Origin: Ensifer sp. PDNC004
Lineage (GTDB): Bacteria; Pseudomonadota; Alphaproteobacteria; Rhizobiales; Rhizobiaceae
Reading direction: 5' to 3'
Length of the DNA stretch: 64,000 bases
Assembly: GCF_016919405.1 (NCBI RefSeq)
Contig: NZ_CP070352.1
Location: forward strand, 434,001 to 498,000
A model generated the notes under the pieces. It was not told where the DNA came from. It made no database searches and saw only the letters and a list, made by a program, of their open reading frames with translations. The translations under genes and the position numbers were made by a program. This document shows positions 33,668 through 41,916 of the stretch, one piece after another; positions within the stretch are counted from its first letter, which is position 1; every line of letters begins with the position of its first letter.

Positions 33668-35005
33668 ATGTTCAACAGAAGAAACTTCCTCGGCGCCGGT
33701 GCTGCTCTCGTCTCGACGGCCGCCTGGGCGCAAACCTCCAACTCCGGGCTGCCCGAAGCGGCAAGCATGGACAATGCCACGACCCAGAAGCCGCTCGTGC
33801 CGACGAGCGGACCGGACTACAACCCGGTCGTCACCCTCAACGGCTGGACGCTGCCGCACCGCGTGAACAACGGCGTCAAGGAATTTCACCTTGTCGCCGA
33901 GCCGGTCGAACGCGAGATGGCCGACGGCATGACCGCCTATCTCTGGGGCTATAACGGCCAGTCGCCGGGCCCGACGATCGAGGCGGTCGAGGGCGATCGG
34001 GTGCGGATCTTCGTCACCAACAAGCTGCCGGAGCACACCACCATCCATTGGCACGGCATGATCCTGCCTTCGGGCATGGACGGTGTCGGCGGCCTGTCGC
34101 AGCCGCATATCCCCGCCGGCAAGACCTATGTCTACGAGTTCGACCTCGTGAAGTCGGGCACCTTCATGTACCACCCCCATGCCGACGAGATGGTGCAGAT
34201 GGCCATGGGCATGATGGGCTTCTTCGTGGTGCATCCGAAGGATCCGAGCTTCATGCGCGTCGACCGCGACTTCGTGTTCCTGCTCAACGCCTATGACATC
34301 GATCCCGGCACCTATGTGCCGCGCATCATGGAAATGACCGACTTCAACATGTGGTGCTGGAACAGCCGGATCTTCCCGGACATCGACCCTTTGGTCGTGT
34401 CGAAGAACGACCGGGTGCGGGTCAGGGTCGGCAACCTCACCATGACCAACCATCCGATCCACATGCACGGTTACGACTTCGAGGTCACCTGCACCGACGG
34501 CGGCTGGGTCAGGCCGGAGGCGCGCTGGCCGGAAGTGTCGATCGACATCCCCGTCGGCGCCATGCGCGCCTACGAGTTCGACGCCAAATACGAGGGCGAC
34601 TGGGCGATCCATTGCCACAAGTCGCATCACACGATGAACGCCATGGGTCACGACATCCCGACCTTCATCGGCGCCGACAAGAAATCGGTCGCGGCGAAGA
34701 TCCGCAAGGTGAAGCCCGACTACATGCCCATGGGTACGGCCGGCATGGCCGACATGGGCGAAATGGAAATGCCGCTCCCCGACAACACGATCCCGATGAT
34801 GACCGGCTGGGGTCCGCACGGCGCGTTGGAGATGGGCGGCATGTTCTCGGTGGTGAAGGTCCGCGAAGGCATCTCCGCCGGCGATTACAGCGATCCCGGC
34901 TGGTACGAAAACCCGCCGGGAACACAGGCCTGGGAATGGACCGGCGCGTTGCCGGAACCGACGCGGGCTAAGGATGCCAAGACCGTGCTCACGCCCAAAC
35001 CGTGA
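33668..35005 (+). CDS. multicopper oxidase, copper resistance (Tat-exported)
   Basis: The 445-residue protein has a twin-arginine start (MFNRRNFLGAGAALVSTAAW) and all four copper motifs: HWHG, HPHADEM, HPIHMHG and HCHKSHHTMNAM (the His-Cys-His-x3-His-x4-Met of the type 1 site). A Met-rich stretch after residue 350 (MPMGTAGMADMGEMEMPLPD) resembles the methionine-rich Cu(I) segments of CueO and CopA. It probably oxidises periplasmic Cu(I). The ATG at 33668 follows AAAAAGGATCAGATC; the gene sits 65 bp after the outer-membrane factor gene. Confidence 0.93.
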   Translation: MFNRRNFLGAGAALVSTAAWAQTSNSGLPEAASMDNATTQKPLVPTSGPDYNPVVTLNGWTLPHRVNNGVKEFHLVAEPVEREMADGMTAYLWGYNGQSPGPTIEAVEGDRVRIFVTNKLPEHTTIHWHGMILPSGMDGVGGLSQPHIPAGKTYVYEFDLVKSGTFMYHPHADEMVQMAMGMMGFFVVHPKDPSFMRVDRDFVFLLNAYDIDPGTYVPRIMEMTDFNMWCWNSRIFPDIDPLVVSKNDRVRVRVGNLTMTNHPIHMHGYDFEVTCTDGGWVRPEARWPEVSIDIPVGAMRAYEFDAKYEGDWAIHCHKSHHTMNAMGHDIPTFIGADKKSVAAKIRKVKPDYMPMGTAGMADMGEMEMPLPDNTIPMMTGWGPHGALEMGGMFSVVKVREGISAGDYSDPGWYENPPGTQAWEWTGALPEPTRAKDAKTVLTPKP

Positions 35006-35054
35006 GAGGGCGGCCGACTGCAATGAACTCTTTCAATCCATCAGGAACATTACG

Positions 35055-35540
35055 ATGAAGAAATCAGCATTCGCTCTGGCGCTCGTTGTCGCCTCCGCCC
35101 TTTCCTCCCAGGCGCTCGCCAGCGGCAGCCACGCCGGCGGCCACGACAAGGTGCCGATCGGCGAGCCCGGCGACAGCAAGAAGTCGACGCAGACGATCCG
35201 CGTCACCATGAAGGAAACCGACGACGGCAAGATGATCTTCACGCCCTCGACCATCAAGGTTCGCCAGGGCCAGACGGTCCATTTCGCGATCAAGAACGCC
35301 GGCGAACTCGCGCATGAATTCGTGCTCGACGACAAGGCGACGATCCAGGAACACAAGATCACCATGGAGAAGTTCCCGGACATGGAGCACGACGACCCGA
35401 ACGCCATCCGGCTCGAACCGGGCAAGTCCGGAGACATCTACTGGACCTTCACCAATGACGGCACCTTCGAATTCGCCTGCCTGGTGCCGGGCCACTACGA
35501 CGCCGGCATGCACGGCCCGCTCGACGTCGTGAAGAAGTAA
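35055..35540 (+). CDS. periplasmic cupredoxin
   Basis: The 161-residue protein has a signal peptide (MKKSAFALALVVASALSSQA, cleavage near ALA-S), an early His pair (SGSHAGGHDK) and a cupredoxin fold with blue-copper ligands: His in GELAHEFVLD and Cys-His-Met in CLVPGHYDAGM. It resembles plastocyanin/azurin-like proteins of copper loci and may pass electrons or Cu to the neighbouring oxidase. The ATG at 35055 is preceded by CAGGAACATTACG. It lies 49 bp after the oxidase gene. Confidence 0.9.
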   Translation: MKKSAFALALVVASALSSQALASGSHAGGHDKVPIGEPGDSKKSTQTIRVTMKETDDGKMIFTPSTIKVRQGQTVHFAIKNAGELAHEFVLDDKATIQEHKITMEKFPDMEHDDPNAIRLEPGKSGDIYWTFTNDGTFEFACLVPGHYDAGMHGPLDVVKK

Positions 35541-35568
35541 CCCCAAGAAAACAGGAAAGGATGAAACC

Positions 35569-35856
35569 ATGAAAACCGTAGGTACCCTCTTTGCAGCGCT
35601 CGCGCTCACCGTTTCCGCCACCTTCGCCCTGCCCGCTTATGCGGCGGAGTTCACCAAGGGCGTGGTCAAGAAGATCGACACCAAGGCCAAGAAGGTGACG
35701 ATCGACCATGAGGATCTGAAGAACCTCGACATGCCGGCCATGACCATGGTGTTCCGCGCCGACGACGCGGTGCTTGCCAAGCTCAAGGAAGGTGCTGCGA
35801 TCGAATTCGTCGCCGACCGGGTCAACGGCAACCTCACGGTGACCGAGGTCAAGTAA
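35569..35856 (+). CDS. CusF-like periplasmic copper-binding protein
   Basis: The 95-residue protein has a signal peptide ending in AYA and a small beta-barrel with HEDLKNLDMPAMTMVFR. This aligns with the CusF site, supplying His and two Met ligands. CusF's cation-pi Trp position is Met here (DMPAMTM rather than NWPEMTM), as in many CusF-domain proteins. It would bind Cu(I) or Ag(I) in the periplasm. The ATG at 35569 follows AAAGGATGAAACC; it is 28 bp after the cupredoxin gene. Confidence 0.88.
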   Translation: MKTVGTLFAALALTVSATFALPAYAAEFTKGVVKKIDTKAKKVTIDHEDLKNLDMPAMTMVFRADDAVLAKLKEGAAIEFVADRVNGNLTVTEVK

Positions 35857-35939
35857 ACTGCGGCAAACCGCCCGGGTCGACTTTGCGCGGCCCGGGCGTC
35901 ACAATCCGGAAATCAGGAAGAAACGGAAAGGAGTGTTCG

Positions 35940-36404
35940 ATGAACGTGTTACGCAGGCATTTCGTTGCAGGCACGATTGCGGGCATCACCCTCTTGGCAA
36001 CAGGCGCAGTCGCGGCAACCGGCACCATGGCGGTCTACAAGGATCCGCAATGCGGTTGCTGCGAACTATGGGCGGACGCGATGGAAGCGGCCGGCTACAA
36101 GGTCGAGGTGCGCGACGAGGCCGACATGTCGGTGATCAAGACGCGCTTTGCGGTTCCCGCCGACATGGAAGGCTGCCATACCGCCGTCATCGACGGCTAT
36201 GTCATCGAGGGTCATGTACCGCTCGAGGCGGTCAAGAAGCTGCTCTCGGAAAAGCCTGATGTCGCAGGCATCGCGGTTCCCGGCATGCCCTCGGGCTCGC
36301 TCGGCATGGGCAACGATCCGCAGGCCTCCTACGATGTCTACACGATCGCCAAGGCAGGCGGCGCGAAGTCGACGGTCTATTATCAGGTCCGGCCGGCGAA
36401 CTAG
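35940..36404 (+). CDS. DUF411 periplasmic metal-binding protein
   Basis: The 154-residue protein has an N-terminal signal (MNVLRRHFVAGTIAGITLLA) and the DUF411 pattern: VYKDPQCGCCELWADAM with a CxCC cluster, then EGCHTAVIDGYVIEGHVP and GIAVPGMPSGSLGM. Members of this thioredoxin-like family occur in copper and silver resistance loci and probably bind metal through the Cys residues. The start is set by AAAGGAGTGTTCG before the ATG at 35940. It ends the rightward copper cluster. Confidence 0.9.
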   Translation: MNVLRRHFVAGTIAGITLLATGAVAATGTMAVYKDPQCGCCELWADAMEAAGYKVEVRDEADMSVIKTRFAVPADMEGCHTAVIDGYVIEGHVPLEAVKKLLSEKPDVAGIAVPGMPSGSLGMGNDPQASYDVYTIAKAGGAKSTVYYQVRPAN

Positions 36405-36452
36405 AAACCGGTCCCAGCCGTTCAAAGCCCTCTGGGCTGTCCTGCACGAAAG

Positions 36453-36490
36453 AGTTCGGGCGCTTCCGCGATCGCGGCGGTGCCCGAACT
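36453..36490. terminator. bidirectional terminator after the copper cluster
   Basis: AGTTCGGGC (36453-36461) pairs with GCCCGAACT (36482-36490), flanked by AAAG and TTTG. The palindrome CCGCGATCGCGG lies in the loop. It sits between convergent genes. A smaller hairpin AGCCC-TCT-GGGCT lies at 36426-36438. Confidence 0.7.
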
Positions 36491-36518
36491 TTGATGTCGC
36501 CTCGCCAATTGAGACGCC

Positions 36519-36914
36519 CTAAACTGCCGTGCCTGCGGCGCCCAAGTCCTGTGGCTCTCCGAGCTCGATTGCATGCCCGTCCGGATCGCAAAATCGAAAG
36601 ACGCGCTGGCCCCACGCCTGCAGCTCGATCGGATGGATCAGCTCCACATGCGGTGCGATGCGCGCGAAGGCTGCGTCTACATCGTCATCCTCGGAGTAAA
36701 GGAGCACGTTTTTCCGCCCATAGGGTTCGCCCGAAGACAGGTCCTGCCGCCAGATCGTCCGCTCGAGCGCGCGTCCTTCGTGGATGGCAAAGCCGCCCTC
36801 GAAAAGCACGAAGTCACCGAAGTCCTCTCGGATCGTCAGACCAAGTACTGTCTCGTAAAAGATCCGCGATCGGTCGATGTCGCTGACGAAGGGGATCGGA
36901 TTGATGAAGCGCAT
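36519..36914 (-). CDS. VOC (glyoxalase/bleomycin-resistance) superfamily protein
   Basis: The 131-residue protein shows the paired beta-alpha-beta modules of the VOC fold: INPIPFVSDIDRSRIFYETV at the start and RVFRFCDPDGHAIELGEP near the end, where His and Glu are typical metal ligands. The substrate cannot be read from the sequence; family members include glyoxalases, dioxygenases and drug-binding proteins. It is not obviously tied to its neighbours. Confidence 0.82.
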   Translation of the reverse strand: MRFINPIPFVSDIDRSRIFYETVLGLTIREDFGDFVLFEGGFAIHEGRALERTIWRQDLSSGEPYGRKNVLLYSEDDDVDAAFARIAPHVELIHPIELQAWGQRVFRFCDPDGHAIELGEPQDLGAAGTAV

Positions 36915-37020
36915 AGATTGCCTCGCTGCCGCAACGCCAAGCCGAGGCTAGCGCGCTCCTGTCGCAGGAAGCAAAGGAATTGTTCAGGAAGGGGCAATCC
37001 GTCCTCGCCACAGGGCTCGA

Positions 37021-37701
37021 TCAAGCGCCTCGCCAGCTGCCGTCCTCGTTGCGGGTGAGCAGCGGGGTCTGGAAGACGCCGGCGACACGCTCCGGCCAAT
37101 GCGGCGCGCGGTCGGCGAGCGGCTGGCGCCAGCGCTCGGTCTGCAGCATGGCGGCGCCGATCGCCACCGGCTCGATGCCGCAGGTCTCCATCAGCGTCAG
37201 CCCGGCAAGGATCGACGTGCCGCTCGAAATCACATCGTCGATCAGCACCACCCGTTTTCCTTCAAGCAACGGCAGCATGCGCGGATCGACATAGAGCCGC
37301 TTCTTCTGGTCGGGCGTCGTAATCGAGGAAAGTGGGACGGAGAGGTCGTCGACATACCAGAATTTTCTCGAGGTCCCGAGCGGCACGTAGCGGCTGTGGC
37401 CGAGCTTGCGGGCGACGGCCGAGGCGAGCGTGAGGCCGAGCGTCGGCAGGCCGGCAACGACCTCGGGCTCATAGGGCGCGAGCTTGGCGGCCAGTTCCGT
37501 TGCCAGCGCATCCTCGACGGCAAAGCTCGCCTGATTGACGATCATGGAGGCCAGCGCATGCTTGCCGTCGGAAAGCGGACGGATCGGCAACAGGATCTGA
37601 CTGCCATCGCCGAGCGACACCGGGAAGAAATCGCGATAACCCGCCTGAATGTCGAAGCTTTTCGGCGGGTAGATTTCCTGCCAGAAGTCGTGGGGCTGCA
37701 T
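37021..37701 (-). CDS. phosphoribosyltransferase-family protein
   Basis: The 226-residue protein carries the PRPP-binding loop VVLIDDVISSGTSILAG (about 150) and an upstream VVAGLPTLGLTLASAVARKL, both typical of type I phosphoribosyltransferases such as adenine or orotate enzymes. The N-terminal extension with SFDIQAGYRDFFPVSL is unlike Apt and resembles an uncharacterised PRTase group. Given the purine genes around it, purine salvage is possible but unproven. It is divergent from the M20 amidohydrolase gene. Confidence 0.82.
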   Translation of the reverse strand: MQPHDFWQEIYPPKSFDIQAGYRDFFPVSLGDGSQILLPIRPLSDGKHALASMIVNQASFAVEDALATELAAKLAPYEPEVVAGLPTLGLTLASAVARKLGHSRYVPLGTSRKFWYVDDLSVPLSSITTPDQKKRLYVDPRMLPLLEGKRVVLIDDVISSGTSILAGLTLMETCGIEPVAIGAAMLQTERWRQPLADRAPHWPERVAGVFQTPLLTRNEDGSWRGA

Positions 37702-37893
37702 CGGTCCGGTCCTCGTCTGCGCGCTTTCGCCCGAAATGAAAGGCGATCAAAAAGGCCGGCTCGCTGTTCTGGTTCCGGCCGTTTTCGTCTATACCGTTTG
37801 CGACTTCGATCAAACCGAAAGGGCGCCGCGGCTCAAGCAAAGCACGCGGAATTCACAAGCCCTTCGCGCAATGAAACATGGGAATGCCTGACG

Positions 37894-39069
37894 ATGCGCC
37901 TGCCAGACGGAATAACCGACGACCTCACCTTCCTCACCGACTTCCGTCGCGACCTGCATGCCCATCCGGAACTCGGCTTCGAGGAGGTACGCACCAGCGA
38001 TCTCGTTGCCAAGTGGCTTGAGGAAGCGGGTCTAAAGGTCCACCGCGGCTTGGGAAAAACCGGCGTCGTCGGCACGCTGCAGGTCGGCAACGGCACACGC
38101 TCGATCGGCCTTCGCGCCGATATGGACGCGCTCGCTATGCCGGAGATCGCCGACCGTCCCTACAAATCCCGCGAAGCCGGCAAGATGCATGCCTGCGGCC
38201 ATGATGGTCACACGACAATGCTGCTCGGTGCTGCCCGCCATCTGGCGAAGACGCGCAATTTCTCCGGCACCGTGCACTTCATCTTCCAGCCGGCCGAGGA
38301 AGGGCGTGGCGGTGCGAAGCGCATGGTCGAGGACGGGCTGTTTAACCTGTTCCCCTGTGACGCCGTTTACGGCCTGCACAACATGCCGGGTCTCGATCCG
38401 GACGAAATGGCGGTCGTGGCCGGCCCGCAGCTCGCCTCATCCGATAGCTGGCGTATCACCTTCCGCGGCGTCGGAACCCACGGTGCCAAGCCGCATCTCG
38501 GCCGCGATCCGGTGACGGCCGCCGGCACCTTCCTTGCCTCGCTTCAGTCGATCGTCGGCCGCGTCGTCGATCCCTTGCAGCCGGCCGTCGTCAGCGCCTG
38601 CTCGGTGCGGGCCGGCGATCCGAAGGCGCTCAACGTCATCCCCGATATCGTCGAGATTGGCGGCACGGCGCGCGCCTATACGCCCGAAGTGCGCGACCAA
38701 CTCGAAACGGAGATCGGCCGTCTCGCGCGCGGTACGGCAGAGATGTACGGGATTTCCGTCGACTACGAGTTTGAACGCCGCATTCCGCCCGTCGTCAACG
38801 ATGCCGATGCCACGGCCCGGGCGTTGAGCGCCGCTCAGGCGGTGTTCGGCAAGAAGACCCGCACGACGTTCCCGCCGTCGACCGCCGGTGACGACTTCGC
38901 CTTCTTCGGGCTGGAGGCGCCCGGCTGCTACGTCTGGCTCGGCAATGGCCCCGCCGTCGACGGCGCACTGCATCACAACACCGCCTATGATTTCAACGAC
39001 GAAGCGATCGGTCCGGGCGCCGCCTTCTGGTCGACCCTGGTGGAGCAGGAACTGGCACAGGCGGAATAA
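37894..39069 (+). CDS. M20D-family amidohydrolase (hippurate/N-acyl-amino-acid hydrolase type)
   Basis: The 391-residue protein has the M20 metal and catalytic motifs: LHAHPELGFEE, GLRADMDALAMPE, HACGHDGHTTMLLGAA, FQPAEEGRGGAKRM (catalytic Glu-Glu) and VYGLHNMPGL. Relatives hydrolyse N-acyl amino acids, hippurate, or indole-acetyl-amino-acid conjugates in plant-associated bacteria. The ATG at 37894 matches the family start. No permease or regulator is adjacent. Confidence 0.9.
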   Translation: MRLPDGITDDLTFLTDFRRDLHAHPELGFEEVRTSDLVAKWLEEAGLKVHRGLGKTGVVGTLQVGNGTRSIGLRADMDALAMPEIADRPYKSREAGKMHACGHDGHTTMLLGAARHLAKTRNFSGTVHFIFQPAEEGRGGAKRMVEDGLFNLFPCDAVYGLHNMPGLDPDEMAVVAGPQLASSDSWRITFRGVGTHGAKPHLGRDPVTAAGTFLASLQSIVGRVVDPLQPAVVSACSVRAGDPKALNVIPDIVEIGGTARAYTPEVRDQLETEIGRLARGTAEMYGISVDYEFERRIPPVVNDADATARALSAAQAVFGKKTRTTFPPSTAGDDFAFFGLEAPGCYVWLGNGPAVDGALHHNTAYDFNDEAIGPGAAFWSTLVEQELAQAE

Positions 39070-39175
39070 CGCGTGCATCGCGAAGATGCTCGCGGGAACC
39101 CGTGTTCTCAAGGATTTAGAGCCTGCGCTTAAAGAGCGAGGCTGCCCGCCTCGACGGAAGTGACGTCGGACTTCA

Positions 39176-39200
39176 AAGGCCGCCCAGGCAGGGCGGCCTT
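39176..39200. terminator. terminator between amidohydrolase and adenine deaminase genes
   Basis: AAGGCCGCCC (39176-39185), loop AGGCA, GGGCGGCCTT (39191-39200). The perfect 10-bp stem with A/T flanks lies 5 bp from the adenine deaminase stop and between convergent genes, so it probably works in both directions. Confidence 0.8.
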
Positions 39201-39205
39201 GAATG

Positions 39206-40993
39206 TCAGGCTTCAAGGATCTCCAGGATCGGGCTTTCCATGACCGTGCCCGTCGCCACGTCGGCGATGCCGCGATCGGTCTGGTGCGGGCCGGCGTTGC
39301 AGGCAAGCGTCGCGCCGAAGCAGGCCTTGAAGACCAGGTATGGCGGCTGCCAGTCGACGATGCGGCCGACCGCTTCGCGGAGTGCTGCAAAGCGATCCGC
39401 CACCTCTTCCAACGGCGTCTCGGAAACCAGCCCGGCGAGCGGCAGCGGCAGGAGCGCATCGACCTTGCCACCGGACGCGACGGCCATGCCGCCGCCGGCA
39501 GCAATCACCGCATTGGCCGCGATCGCCATATCCTGCTTATTGCCGCCGAAGACCGTGAGGTTGTGGCTGTCATGCGAAACCGTGGTCGCAAAGGCGCCGC
39601 GCCAGGTGCCCCAGCTCGACAACAGACCAACGCGCGGTCGACTGTCGGCGCGCCCATGGCGATGCGCGACGGCGATCAGAGTCGTGCCCTCAGGAGGAAC
39701 GACGAAGCCGCCCTCGACCTGAGCAACGGCTTCGCCCCACTGGGTGAAGCGCGGCCGGTCGATGGTCGCGACGCGGACCTTGGTGCCGTCGGCAGGAATG
39801 CGGAAATCGTCATCCGAAAGCGGCGCGATTTTCATCGTGCCGTGCAGCCTCTCGGCGGCGATGCTGCTCAGCGGCTCGATCATCCGTCCGGTATCTGCAA
39901 TCATTTTGCCATCGACAATGACGGTGCGCGCACGGAAATCAGCGAGATCCTCGAAGAGCACGATATCCGCCCGGCGGCCCGGCGCAACGAGCCCGAGATC
40001 TTGACGGCCGAGGCGCACGGCGCCGTTCAGCGTTGCTGCCCGAAGCGCCCATTCGGCGGGCAGGCCATAGCGAACAAGTCGACGAACGACGTCGTCGAGA
40101 CCGCCGGCATGGGCAAGATCGTCCGGGAAGACGTCATCAGTGCAAAGCGTTACCGTCTGAGGAAGATGGCCCAGAGCCTTGATCGTCTTGACGAATTCCG
40201 GCAGCAGATGATCGTGCGAGCCGCGCAGTTCGATCGACAGACCGGCCCGGAGCTTTGCCAAGAGATCGTCGCCCGAGACGAGCTCATGGTCGGAGCTGAC
40301 GCCGGCCGTCACGAAGGCCTGGAGATCAGAGCCGGCAAGACTGCGCGCATGGCCGTTGACCGGCTTGCCGGCGGCAAGCCCCGCCTGGACGATCCCGGTG
40401 ATGCGCGCTTCGCCGTCGATGACGCCGCGCATGTTCATCATTTCGGCGATACCGCCGATTTCCGGCCAGCTCAAAATGTCGGCGATCACGTCGGCGTCGA
40501 AATCGGCACCGGCCAGCTCCAGGCCGGGTGCTGACGGCACGCTCGACGGTGCCAGCAGCACCGTGCGCAACGGCAGATCGCGACTTGCGTTTGCGGCCCA
40601 GCGCACGCCGGCCACACCGTTGACATTGCCGAACTCATGCGGATCCCAGACGACGGTCGTCACGCCACGCGGCAGCACCGCATTGGCATAGGTCGCCGGC
40701 GTCACCATGGAGCTTTCGACATGCATGTGCGTGTCGATCAGGCCGGGCGAAACGAAAGCGCCCGTCGCATCGATTACGGTTGCCGCATCGGAACGCGCGC
40801 CCGGTTCGTGGATGCTTGCGATTAACGATCCGACGAGACCGATATCGGCCGGACGAAGCTCTCCTGTCACCACGTCGACGAGCGTGCCGCCCGAAATCAA
40901 AACGTCGAACGGCTCGGCACCACGTGCTGCGGCCACTGCCCGGCTGCGGAGTGCCGCATCCATCAGGTCCTGAGGCTGCTCTATAAAACTCAC
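39206..40993 (-). CDS. ade: adenine deaminase
   Basis: The protein has 595 residues from the GTG at 40993, or 585 from an ATG at 40963; E. coli Ade has 588. Amidohydrolase metal motifs are visible: GLIDTHMHVESSM (about 90), GKPVNGHARSL, TAGVSSDHELVSG and TLCTDDVFPDDL. It converts adenine to hypoxanthine. The GTG overlaps the stop of the nucleoside hydrolase gene (GTGA), implying coupled translation, so I prefer it. It is the last gene of the LacI/ABC operon; its product feeds the xanthine dehydrogenase encoded at the left of the window. Confidence 0.94.
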   Translation of the reverse strand: MSFIEQPQDLMDAALRSRAVAAARGAEPFDVLISGGTLVDVVTGELRPADIGLVGSLIASIHEPGARSDAATVIDATGAFVSPGLIDTHMHVESSMVTPATYANAVLPRGVTTVVWDPHEFGNVNGVAGVRWAANASRDLPLRTVLLAPSSVPSAPGLELAGADFDADVIADILSWPEIGGIAEMMNMRGVIDGEARITGIVQAGLAAGKPVNGHARSLAGSDLQAFVTAGVSSDHELVSGDDLLAKLRAGLSIELRGSHDHLLPEFVKTIKALGHLPQTVTLCTDDVFPDDLAHAGGLDDVVRRLVRYGLPAEWALRAATLNGAVRLGRQDLGLVAPGRRADIVLFEDLADFRARTVIVDGKMIADTGRMIEPLSSIAAERLHGTMKIAPLSDDDFRIPADGTKVRVATIDRPRFTQWGEAVAQVEGGFVVPPEGTTLIAVAHRHGRADSRPRVGLLSSWGTWRGAFATTVSHDSHNLTVFGGNKQDMAIAANAVIAAGGGMAVASGGKVDALLPLPLAGLVSETPLEEVADRFAALREAVGRIVDWQPPYLVFKACFGATLACNAGPHQTDRGIADVATGTVMESPILEILEA

Positions 40994-41910
40994 TTCTGCG
41001 CTTCCTTCATCAGGGCGCCCAGGATTTGTGCCCGCGTCGTCTCGACATGGGCATCGACAGCATATTCGGCATTGAAGATCGCATGGCTTTCCCGTGTTTC
41101 GACGACGGTGCGCCCGCGCGTCAGCGTCCCGCCGAGTTCGACATCGATGCGCGCCTTGCGAAACGAGATTGCGCCCGGATTGACGAAGGCAACGGCAGCG
41201 CAAGGATCATAGATCGCCATGCCCGGCCGGCCGCGGCTGGTGCCGATCGAGATGAAGCCGGCAAGCAGATCGGCGATGAGGGCCGCGTGGGCGCCACCCG
41301 CCGAACGGATCGGCGCGACGTCATCGGGGTAGGCAAAGACCTTGCGGCAAAGATCGAGATCGACCATGCGCAGCGGCAGGCCATGCGCGATGACGATCGC
41401 CAACGCTTCCGGGTCGGCAAAGGCGTTGAACTCGGCGGATGCCGTATGGTTGCCGCTGGTGACGCCGCCGCCCATCCAGGTCAGATCGGTGATCCGGCTG
41501 GCCAGGTCCGGACGGGCAAGGCAAAGGGCAGCGAGATTGGTGAGCGGTCCGAGTGCCAGAACGCGCTTCGGCCCGTCCTGCTCCAGCCAGGAGCAAAGTG
41601 CCGCAAAGGCGTCCCTTACCGGCAAGGCGTCGGCCTCCGGCAGCGTCAATCCCGCCGTCGGCATGCCGGCTTCGCCAAGGATGCGTTCGGCAGTTTCGAG
41701 CTTGCCGAGCACCGGAAGGGCACGGCCTTCGTGGATTGGGAAAGCCCAGTCGAAGGCGCGCGCGGCACTGGCTGCATTGCGCTTCACCCGGTCGAGCGGC
41801 GTGTTGCCGAAGACGAGCGAAACGCCGTCGATCTCTTCACCGGCATGAAGGACGACAAGCACGGCGGCAATGTCGTCGAACCCCATGTCCGTATCGATCC
41901 AGACACCCAT
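40990..41910 (-). CDS. inosine-uridine preferring nucleoside hydrolase
   Basis: The 306-residue protein begins MGVWIDTDMGFDDIAAVLVV, the calcium-binding DTDxGxDD motif of nucleoside hydrolases, and has RVLALGPLTNLA, TWMGGGVTSGNHTASAEFNAF and YDPCAAVAFVNP. It cleaves nucleosides to base and ribose. It follows the ABC ATPase gene by 6 bp and precedes adenine deaminase with overlap, so the operon would import a nucleoside, free its base and deaminate adenine. Confidence 0.93.
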   Translation of the reverse strand: MGVWIDTDMGFDDIAAVLVVLHAGEEIDGVSLVFGNTPLDRVKRNAASAARAFDWAFPIHEGRALPVLGKLETAERILGEAGMPTAGLTLPEADALPVRDAFAALCSWLEQDGPKRVLALGPLTNLAALCLARPDLASRITDLTWMGGGVTSGNHTASAEFNAFADPEALAIVIAHGLPLRMVDLDLCRKVFAYPDDVAPIRSAGGAHAALIADLLAGFISIGTSRGRPGMAIYDPCAAVAFVNPGAISFRKARIDVELGGTLTRGRTVVETRESHAIFNAEYAVDAHVETTRAQILGALMKEAQK

Positions 41911-41916
41911 TTGACC

